The notes under the pieces were generated by a model. That model saw only the letters and a list, made by a program, of their open reading frames with translations, was not told where the DNA came from and ran no database searches. Made by a program: the position numbers and the translations under genes. Positions 57,998 to 64,000 of a stretch of 64,000 nucleotides of DNA are shown here, piece by piece; positions within the stretch are counted from its first letter, which is position 1, and each line of letters begins with the position of its first letter. Origin of the DNA: JAENWD01 sp963796915 (GTDB taxonomy: Bacteria; Acidobacteriota; Vicinamibacteria; Vicinamibacterales; JAENWD01); contig CAWCNI010000004.1 of assembly GCA_963796915.1 (NCBI GenBank), positions 1,674,001 to 1,738,000 on the forward strand, written 5' to 3'.

Positions 57998-58339
57998 TCA
58001 GGCCGCGTGATGCGCGACGATGAGGCTCTTGATCTTCGTGTAGGTGGCCTGCGGCACGATCTTCCGCTTCACAAGCTCGTCCTTTGACTTGTACGGCCGG
58101 CCGGCAATGATTTTGTCGGCGTAGGCGTCGCCGATGCCATTCAGCGCGAGCAACTGATCGCGGGTCGCCGTGTTGATGTCGAGCAGCGGCGCCGCCGGCG
58201 TCGCCGCCGGCTTGGCGGGCGCGGGCGCGGCAGCCTGCGTCGCAGCCGGCACGGCACTGCGGCTCGCCGCCGCCAGGTACGGACCCGTCATCAGAACCAG
58301 TCCGGCGCCGAGCAGCAGCGTGCGGGTCATCAATCTCAT
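57998..58339 (-). CDS. Small secreted helix-hairpin-helix (ComEA-like) protein
   Basis: A 113-residue protein from ATG 58339, preceded by GAGGAG. A signal (LLLGAGLVLMTGPYLAAAS) is followed by an Ala/Pro-rich linker (about 28-55) and one helix-hairpin-helix module (about 56-113): LDINTATRDQLLALNGIGDAYADKI, the pattern shared by ComEA-type DNA-binding proteins. ComEA binds incoming DNA in the periplasm during transformation. No other competence gene is visible in the window, so the role is open. Confidence 0.8.
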   Translation of the reverse strand: MRLMTRTLLLGAGLVLMTGPYLAAASRSAVPAATQAAAPAPAKPAATPAAPLLDINTATRDQLLALNGIGDAYADKIIAGRPYKSKDELVKRKIVPQATYTKIKSLIVAHHAA

Positions 58340-58485
58340 GGAAACTCCTCCAATATCGAGTACGAACGGGCCGCAAACACGGCGACCCGACCATGAGTTA
58401 GACAAGCCGCATGCCACCCCGGATCCGCGCACGGGCTGACCTTTTGGCGGGCCGGCGTCCGGATGTGGCGGGCAACCGTGCAGTT

Positions 58486-58502
58486 CCGCCACGCTGTGGC
58501 GG
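58486..58502 (-). terminator. Hairpin downstream of the polyphosphate kinase gene
   Basis: CCGCCAC-GCT-GTGGCGG, a perfect 7-bp GC-rich stem, lies about 36 nt beyond the ppk stop on the minus strand. No T-run follows, so it is at best a weak or Rho-assisted terminator. Confidence 0.35.
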
Positions 58503-58537
58503 GGCTGGCTCCATTCCCGCGTCGAGAGGGCGCGGTG

Positions 58538-60685
58538 CTAGAGGTCTTCCTGGAGGTATTGCTCGAGCAGGGCGATCTGGGCGTTGAACGGCGCCTCGCC
58601 GGCTTCCGGCTGGCAGCGCACGTACTCGCCGTCAGGCAGCAGCCGGGACGCGCGATGTGTGTCGCGCAGCAGGGCGTCGAGGACGACCTGTCGCAGGTGG
58701 TGCCGGATATCGGGGTCCTTCACCGGGCACAGCACTTCGACGCGACGATCGAGGTTGCGCTCCATCAGGTCGGCGCTGCCGATGTAGACCTCCGGCGCGC
58801 CGCCGTTTTCGAAGTAGTAGATCCGCGAGTGCTCGAGGAACCGGCCGACGATCGATCGCACCGTGATGTTCGCGCTGACGCCGGGAATTCCCGGCCGCAG
58901 GCAGCACACGCCGCGCATGATGAGATCGATGGGCACGCCGCCCTGCGACGCGCCGTAGAGGCACCGGATCATGCCGGGGTCGGTCACGGCGTTGTTCTTG
59001 AAGATCATCCGCGCCGGCCGGCCGGCCTTTGCGTGATCGACCTCGCGATCGATCAGCGCCCGCATGCCGCTCCGCAGGCTGACGGGTGCCACCAGCAGGT
59101 TGTGATACGTCTTGCGGTTCGAGTACCCGGTCAGGTAGTTGAACACCTCGGACACATCGTCGAGCACTCCCGCGTCGGACGTGAACAGCCCGAGGTCGGT
59201 GTAGACCTTCGACGTGCCGGCGTTGTAGTTGCCCGTGCCGATGTGCGCGTAGCGGCGGATGCCGTCGGCTTCCTGCCGCACCACCAGGCACAGCTTGCAG
59301 TGCGTCTTCAGGTTGACCAGGCCGTAGACGACGTGGATGCCCGCCTCTTCCAGCCGGTTCGCCCAGATGATGTTGTTGCGCTCGTCGAAGCGCGCCTTGA
59401 GCTCCACCAGGACCGCCACCTGCTTGCCGGCTTCTGCCGCCTCGATCAAGAGGTCGAGCAGCGGCGAGTTCAGGCCGATGCGGTACAGCGTCATCTTGAT
59501 CGCGACGACGTGGGGATCCTTGACCGCCGCGCGCAGGAAGATCTCCACCGAGCCGAACGACTCGAACGGGTGGTGGATCAGATAGTCCTGATAGCGGACC
59601 TCGTCGAAGATCGCTTCGGCGTCGGTGCCGGCCCACAACTGGCGCGCGACAAACGGCGGGTCCTTCAGCGCGGGACGGTGCAGGGCCGTCAGCTCCATCC
59701 AGTCGGCGAATCCCATCCGATCCGACGTCCGCAGGATCACGTCGTCGTCCACCTCGAAGTTCTCGGCGAGGATGTCGAGCACGCGCCGCGGCATGCTGGC
59801 CTCGACCTGCAGCAGCGACAGCGCGCCGTAGCGCAGCTTGCGCAGGCTCCGGTCCACGGTCTCGAGCAGGTCGTCGGCCTCGTCTTCCTGGATCACCATG
59901 TCCGTGTCGCGGACGATGCGGAACAGGTGCGCGCTGCGGACCTGCGTCCCCGGGAAGAGCTCCTGGATGTTCGCCTTGATGACGTCTTCGATGAACACGA
60001 ACGTCTGGCACGGCCGATCCGGCTGGCCGGTCCCCGACAGGCGCTCGGGCAGCGGGATGAAGCGCGCCAGCTGATCGGGCATCTTGACGCGGGCGAACTT
60101 CGTCCGGTTGTTATGACGGACGACGACAGCGAGGCTGTTACTGAGATTCGAGATGTACGGGAACGGATGGCCGGGATCGAACGCCAGCGGCGTCAGCACC
60201 GGCCAGATGTGCGTCTTGAAATAACCCGCCAGATACGTGCGCACTTCCGAGGTGTATTCGGCCGGCTCGAGGAAGCGGATGTTCTCGCCCTCGAGCTGCG
60301 GGCGCAACAGCTCCTGCCAGCACGTGGCCAGGTCGTCGAGCATCTGAGAGGCGCGCTGACGGATCGCCACCAGCTGCTGCTCCGTGTGCAGGCCGTCGGG
60401 CGACACGTCGTCCATGCCCGCGCGGAATTTCTTCAGCAACGTGGCGACGCGCACCATGAAGAACTCGTCGAGGTTGCTGCCGGCGATGCCGATGAACTTC
60501 ACGCGCTCGAGTAACGGATGCGCGGGATCGTTCGCCTGATCCAGCACGCGTTGGTTGAACGCCAGCCAGCCCAGCTCGCGGTTGATGTAGAGCGACGGGT
60601 CTGTCAGATCCGGCGGCGCGGCAGGTACGACAGGCGTCTCCGCCACGTCCGCGGTCAACGGCTTGTTGCTGGTGCTGGTCGGCAT
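58538..60685 (-). CDS. ppk1: Polyphosphate kinase 1
   Basis: A 715-residue protein, the standard length for PPK1. The N-terminal part has LYINRELGWLAFNQRVLDQA and GSNLDEFFMVRV. The catalytic core has RFDERNNIIWANRLEEAG, then YAHIGTGNYN with His481 in the phospho-histidine position, then YLTGYSNRKTY and the C-terminal SADLMERNLDRRVEVLCP. The enzyme transfers the gamma-phosphate of ATP to polyphosphate reversibly and is usually membrane-associated. A TACCAT on the minus strand lies about 12 nt before the ATG. The annotation is secure. Confidence 0.95.
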   Translation of the reverse strand: MPTSTSNKPLTADVAETPVVPAAPPDLTDPSLYINRELGWLAFNQRVLDQANDPAHPLLERVKFIGIAGSNLDEFFMVRVATLLKKFRAGMDDVSPDGLHTEQQLVAIRQRASQMLDDLATCWQELLRPQLEGENIRFLEPAEYTSEVRTYLAGYFKTHIWPVLTPLAFDPGHPFPYISNLSNSLAVVVRHNNRTKFARVKMPDQLARFIPLPERLSGTGQPDRPCQTFVFIEDVIKANIQELFPGTQVRSAHLFRIVRDTDMVIQEDEADDLLETVDRSLRKLRYGALSLLQVEASMPRRVLDILAENFEVDDDVILRTSDRMGFADWMELTALHRPALKDPPFVARQLWAGTDAEAIFDEVRYQDYLIHHPFESFGSVEIFLRAAVKDPHVVAIKMTLYRIGLNSPLLDLLIEAAEAGKQVAVLVELKARFDERNNIIWANRLEEAGIHVVYGLVNLKTHCKLCLVVRQEADGIRRYAHIGTGNYNAGTSKVYTDLGLFTSDAGVLDDVSEVFNYLTGYSNRKTYHNLLVAPVSLRSGMRALIDREVDHAKAGRPARMIFKNNAVTDPGMIRCLYGASQGGVPIDLIMRGVCCLRPGIPGVSANITVRSIVGRFLEHSRIYYFENGGAPEVYIGSADLMERNLDRRVEVLCPVKDPDIRHHLRQVVLDALLRDTHRASRLLPDGEYVRCQPEAGEAPFNAQIALLEQYLQEDL

Positions 60686-60764
60686 GCGGCTCGGGATGGT
60701 AGCAGGGGGATGTGACGATTATCGGTCGAAACGCCCTGCCGGCAGCAGGGCCCTCCGGCCCATC

Positions 60765-61613
60765 TTAGGGCGGAAACCCAAATGACAGTTTTATGGCCGA
60801 ATACTCGGGGTGCACGGCCCCGCTGGCGGTCCGGATGACCAGCGGCGGCTCGGTCCAGGTGGCGCCCCGGAGCGCCTCAGGGAGGTCGGCCGCCGTCATC
60901 ATGAGGAAGAGCCCGAGCAGCGGCGCGGCGCCTTCGCGAAGCACGACAGGCCGCGTCCTGACCATCGACAGGCCGGCGTCGGCGGCCGCGGCGAGCATCC
61001 GCGCGTGATGCCCATCGGGAAGCGGGAAGACCGCGGCAAAGACGCCTCCGGGGGCCAGATGGGCGGCTGCCGCGTGGCAATAGTCCCGGATGTCGCCGCG
61101 CACCTCGAACCGGCAGGCCACCTTCTGGGGATGATCTCCTTCCACGCCGCTGCCGAGCGGGAAATACGGCGGGCTCCCCAGCACCAGGTCGAAGCGCTCC
61201 GATCCGTCCAGCACGCCGGGCTCGCGGAAATCGCCCTCCCGGATATCGCAGCGGTCGTCGATGCCGTTGTAGCGCGCCGACTTGCGCGCCAGGGCGACGC
61301 TCGCCGCCTGCGCTTCGACAGTCACCAGCCGCGCGCCCTGAAGTCGCCACGCCGCGATGGTCGCCACGCTGCCGATGCCGCTGCCCAGATCGAGGATGCT
61401 GCGGGCGCTCGGGCACCAGGACGTGCCGTACCACGCCGCCAGCACGTCATCTGTCGAGAAGCGGTGCCCGTCGCGGAGCTGGTAGAGGCGGAAGTGGCCG
61501 GAGATGTAGTCCAGGGTTTCGTCGGCGCCCACTTCCGGAGGCAAGGACGCACCGGGGGGACGGGGGCCAGGCAGCACCCACCCGCGGAAGGCTGTCGCGT
61601 CGTCGTCGGTCAC
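60765..61613 (-). CDS. TrmN6/YfiC-like tRNA (adenine-N6) methyltransferase
   Basis: A 282-residue class I SAM-dependent methyltransferase. Motif I is ILDLGSGIGSVATIAA; motif IV is SPPYFP, where Ser replaces the more common Asn of NPPY but stays within the allowed set. DEVAR-like and GHFRLYQLRDGHRFSTDDVLAAW opening residues match the YfiC/TrmN6 type, which methylates A37 of tRNA(Val). Substrate is inferred from the family only. Convergent or coupled partners are not evident; gntK is divergent, 35 nt upstream. Confidence 0.82.
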   Translation of the reverse strand: MTDDDATAFRGWVLPGPRPPGASLPPEVGADETLDYISGHFRLYQLRDGHRFSTDDVLAAWYGTSWCPSARSILDLGSGIGSVATIAAWRLQGARLVTVEAQAASVALARKSARYNGIDDRCDIREGDFREPGVLDGSERFDLVLGSPPYFPLGSGVEGDHPQKVACRFEVRGDIRDYCHAAAAHLAPGGVFAAVFPLPDGHHARMLAAAADAGLSMVRTRPVVLREGAAPLLGLFLMMTAADLPEALRGATWTEPPLVIRTASGAVHPEYSAIKLSFGFPP

Positions 61614-61648
61614 GCCACGGGACCCGCGAGTGTGATACCACTCTGCAG

Positions 61649-62140
61649 ATGGTCGTGGTGATCATGGGCGTGACAGGGTCGGGAAAGACCACTGTCGGCG
61701 AGGCTCTCGCGCAGGCGATGGGCTGGGCGTTTCATGACGGCGACGACTACCATCCTGCCGCCAACAAGGCCAAGATGCACGCCGGCACGCCCCTGACCGA
61801 CGAGGACCGCTGGCCCTGGCTCAGGGCAATCCACGACGTGATCGCCGCCGCGGTCGCCAGCGGCAGCGGCGCCGTCGTGGCCTGCTCGGCGCTGAAGTCC
61901 GCCTATCGCGACGTGCTGGTGAATCACCTGTCCCCGGCCGACGTGCGGTTCGTATTGCTCGACGGCGACCCCGCAGTCCTTGCCGCTCATCTCGCGCATC
62001 GGACCGATCATTTCATGAACCCTGCCCTGCTCCAGAGCCAGATCGACACGCTGGAGCGTCCCGCCGATGCCATCGTCGTCGACGTCGCCTGTCCAGTGGA
62101 AGAGCAGGTCGCGGCCATCCGCAGGGCGATAGGCCTCTAG
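61649..62140 (+). CDS. gntK: Gluconokinase, GntK type
   Basis: A 163-residue P-loop kinase, the normal GntK length. Walker A is MGVTGSGKTTVG (about 6-17), followed by FHDGDDYHPAANKAKMHAG, the gluconate-binding signature, LTDEDRWPWL, and VVACSALKSAYRDVL. HRTDHFMNPALLQSQIDTLE is characteristic of the lid region. It phosphorylates D-gluconate to 6-phosphogluconate in the cytoplasm. No gluconate permease is next to it. The SMP-30-like domain at 21 kb could be a source of gluconate-type acids, but that link is speculative. Confidence 0.93.
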   Translation: MVVVIMGVTGSGKTTVGEALAQAMGWAFHDGDDYHPAANKAKMHAGTPLTDEDRWPWLRAIHDVIAAAVASGSGAVVACSALKSAYRDVLVNHLSPADVRFVLLDGDPAVLAAHLAHRTDHFMNPALLQSQIDTLERPADAIVVDVACPVEEQVAAIRRAIGL

Positions 62141-62175
62141 TAGCAGACAGCTGGCAGTTGGCGGCGGGCAGTTCG

Positions 62176-62254
62176 CACTTCAGCACCTCAGCACTTCAGC
62201 ACTTCAGCACGCACTGCCGCACTGCCGCACTGCCGCACCGCTGCACTTCTGCAC
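62176..62254. repeat. Eight-base tandem repeat tract (CACTTCAG / GCACTGCC)
   Basis: About ten imperfect 8-mers, first CACTTCAG-type and then GCACTGCC-type, fill the space between gntK and the convergent oxidoreductase. It is the third repeat class in the window and ends close to the oxidoreductase stop. Confidence 0.75.
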
Positions 62255-62256
62255 CG

Positions 62257-63336
62257 TCACTTCCACAGGTCAATCGGCTTCTCCACCCTTGGGTGAAACG
62301 GCAGACTGACCTTCGCCCCGGAGCGGGCGGACGCATATGCGGCGTAGATGATCTCGAGCACGGCGCGGCCGTCTTCGCCAGTGACGAGCGGTGCCGTGTC
62401 CTTGCGCACGCAGTCGATGAAATGCGCGAGCTCGTGCGGATAGCCCTGATTGAAGGCCTCCTCGAACACTGTGAACGTCCATCCCGACGTGCTGCCCGCT
62501 TTCTCCGCAGCGTAGCCGTAGCCTTGCTCGCTATACGTGGACGACGAGTTGCCGCGGAATAGATCGGCGAAGGCAACACCTGTGGTGCCGTAGACCTCGA
62601 TCCTGTCGTCCATCCCGCCCGGCTTCGCCCAGCCGTCTTCCGCCAGGCCGATGACCCCGCCGTCGAATTCGACGATGGTCACCGCGTTGTCCTCGCCGCG
62701 TGTCCTGTCCTTGTGGCGCACCGTGTCCATCGTCGCGAACACGCTGACGACTTTCGGCGCGCCACCCAGCATCCAGCGAAACCAGCCGAAGGCGTGGCAG
62801 CCCATGTCCATCAGGACGCCGCCGCCGGACTGGTTGACGTCCCAGAACCAGTCGCTGTGCGGCCCCGAGTGCTTCTCGAGCTGCTTCAGCATGTAGATGT
62901 CGCCGACAGCGCCTTCCTTGACGAGCGACCTGACGCGCTCGTACTTGGGCGCGAAGCACAGTTCCTCGGCGTACATCAGTTTCCGTCCGTGCTCTTGGCA
63001 CACCGCGATCATCTCGTCGGCCTGCTCGAGCGTCATGCAGAGCGGCTTCTCGATGATCACGTGACGGCCGGTGCGCGCCGCCGCCAACGTGGCGCGGTGG
63101 TGCAGGAAGTTCGGCAGGCAGATGTCGACCACCTCGCAGTCCGCTTCCTTGAACAGCTGATCGAGGTCGGTGAACCAGCGCGGGATGTTCCAGTGCTTCG
63201 CAAACGCCTCGGCGCGCGCGGCGCTGCGCGAATACACGGCGGTCACCCGCGCGTCCGGCACGAACCGGGTGTAGGACTCGAGATGGATGTCGGCGATGAA
63301 GCCGGCGCCAAGAATGGCAACTGTCGTCGGAGGCAC
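62257..63336 (-). CDS. GFO/IDH/MocA family oxidoreductase
   Basis: A 359-residue NAD(P)-dependent oxidoreductase. The Rossmann start is VAILGAGFIADIHLESY, the EKP motif is IIEKPLCMT, and the C-terminal alpha/beta domain has GGGVLMDMGCHAFGWFRWML. An FVPDARVTAVYSRS segment and YPHELAHFIDCVRKD near the end are typical. Members oxidise or reduce sugars, inositol or sugar acids. No signal peptide is present, so it is cytoplasmic. It is not closely similar to the N-terminal half of the fusion at 50 kb. The substrate is unknown. Confidence 0.88.
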   Translation of the reverse strand: MPPTTVAILGAGFIADIHLESYTRFVPDARVTAVYSRSAARAEAFAKHWNIPRWFTDLDQLFKEADCEVVDICLPNFLHHRATLAAARTGRHVIIEKPLCMTLEQADEMIAVCQEHGRKLMYAEELCFAPKYERVRSLVKEGAVGDIYMLKQLEKHSGPHSDWFWDVNQSGGGVLMDMGCHAFGWFRWMLGGAPKVVSVFATMDTVRHKDRTRGEDNAVTIVEFDGGVIGLAEDGWAKPGGMDDRIEVYGTTGVAFADLFRGNSSSTYSEQGYGYAAEKAGSTSGWTFTVFEEAFNQGYPHELAHFIDCVRKDTAPLVTGEDGRAVLEIIYAAYASARSGAKVSLPFHPRVEKPIDLWK

Positions 63337-63504
63337 GCGGGATTCTCCTCAGAGTGTCGGCCCGGCGCCAATTGCGCCGCCAGGCCAGTGATCTCTGCGG
63401 GATCCTGCCACAGTCCGGAGCCGGCCGGGTGACGGCATCCCTTGTGACCCCGTCCCTCGAATGCTACAGTTCGTACCGCCAGCGCCGCTATCCACACCCT
63501 TCGC

Positions 63505-64000
63505 ATGCCCCGTCGAACATTTGCACTGATCGCGTCCATTGTTGTCGGCCTGACAGCACTCGCCTTCGCCCAGCAGCCGGTCTTCCGCGGCGGGGTCGAT
63601 CTGATCCGCGTCGACGTCCGCGTCGTCGCCGACGACGGGCGGCCGGTGACCGACCTGACTGACGAGGAGTTCGAGGTCAAGGTCAACGGCAAGCCGAGCC
63701 CTGTACGAACGCTGCAGTTCCTGAAACTGGACGTGACGGGCACCGACGCGCCGGCGTCGGAAGCCGCCCGGTTCCGTGACGTCTCGACCAACCAGACCTC
63801 TATCCGCGGCCGGCTCACGGTGATCGTGATCGACCAGAGCGATCTCCCCGAGGACGTCCGTCCGCTCATGAACGGGCTGTCGCGGTTCATGAAGACGTTC
63901 GGGCCGGAGGATCAAACGGCCCTCGTCACGCTGCCGCGTCCGGGGATCTGGCACGACTTCACGCGCGACACCGGCGAGATCCAGGGCCTCCTGATGCGCG
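63505..64000 (+). CDS. VWFA-related domain protein, N-terminal part (runs off the window)
   Basis: The first 165 residues of a secreted protein. A signal (FALIASIVVGLTALAFA) is followed by QQPVFRGGVDLIRVDVRVVADDGRPV and DLTDEEFEVKVNGK, the opening of the acidobacterial VWFA-related domain family, and by LTVIVIDQS with the DxS start of the MIDAS metal site. The stop is outside the window. These proteins are numerous in Acidobacteriota and are of unknown function. Its presence is one reason for the taxonomic inference. Confidence 0.85.
   Translation, partial: MPRRTFALIASIVVGLTALAFAQQPVFRGGVDLIRVDVRVVADDGRPVTDLTDEEFEVKVNGKPSPVRTLQFLKLDVTGTDAPASEAARFRDVSTNQTSIRGRLTVIVIDQSDLPEDVRPLMNGLSRFMKTFGPEDQTALVTLPRPGIWHDFTRDTGEIQGLLMR

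Noticed and set aside
58463..60514. A 683-residue plus-strand open frame opposite ppk1.
   Set aside because: It is the antisense of a certain ppk1 gene and has no recognisable motifs. High GC makes long antisense frames common here.

Overview
The window is a high-GC chromosomal segment that looks like Acidobacteriota, most likely class Vicinamibacteria. This is inferred from gene content. It carries two large MacB/FtsX-like ADOP permeases next to a PadR regulator, an Oar-type TonB-dependent receptor with a carboxypeptidase-regulatory N-terminus, a VWFA-related acidobacterial secreted protein at the right edge, a HAAS-type membrane protein, and many secreted proteins of unknown function. I see no phage, insertion sequence, CRISPR array, rRNA or tRNA gene.

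Layout. 0-10.4 kb: the end of a PLP-dependent dehydratase, a Tat-exported alpha/beta hydrolase, a secreted protein with kinase-like motifs, a glycine-zipper protein, a GH29 fucosidase, a tiny zinc ribbon, DinB, a subtilisin-like protease, and a double-VOC protein with a histone-H1-like tail. 10.5-20.9 kb: a MASE1 hybrid histidine kinase, a broken sodium:solute symporter, a HAAS-like membrane protein, a broken TonB receptor and an ABC-F ATPase. 20.9-30 kb: a glycan and energy block with an esterase/SMP-30 fusion, GH97, NAD(P) transhydrogenase pntA2-pntB, a second GH29 and a secreted VOC protein. 30.1-36.6 kb: PadR, two ADOP permeases and an ACT-domain protein. 36.7-41 kb: a polytopic membrane protein and an M28 (PSMA-like) peptidase on the minus strand. 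41.1-54.5 kb: one long plus-strand run, DUF1549/DUF1553 and DUF1501 followed by six surface-glycan genes joined by 1-4 nt overlaps where the start is clear. 54.5-64 kb: AGE-family epimerase, polyprenyl synthase, VOC, DinB, ComEA-like HhH protein, polyphosphate kinase, TrmN6-like methyltransferase, gluconokinase, a GFO/IDH oxidoreductase and the VWFA protein.

Working together. The GH29, GH97 and esterase/SMP-30 genes suggest external glycan use, with the TonB receptor and symporter as possible uptake routes. The 45.2-54.5 kb operon should build and export a surface polysaccharide: glycosyltransferases, a UDP-galactopyranose-mutase-like flavoprotein, a sugar oxidoreductase fused to a glycosyltransferase, and a flippase.

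Caveat. Eight otherwise recognisable genes are interrupted, and every frame change I could resolve fits a single extra base (+1). In seven of the eight the number of shifts is consistent with gene length modulo 3, and repaired PntB comes to about 464 aa, close to the family norm. Sequencing or assembly insertions are therefore more likely than true decay, at least for the lightly affected genes.
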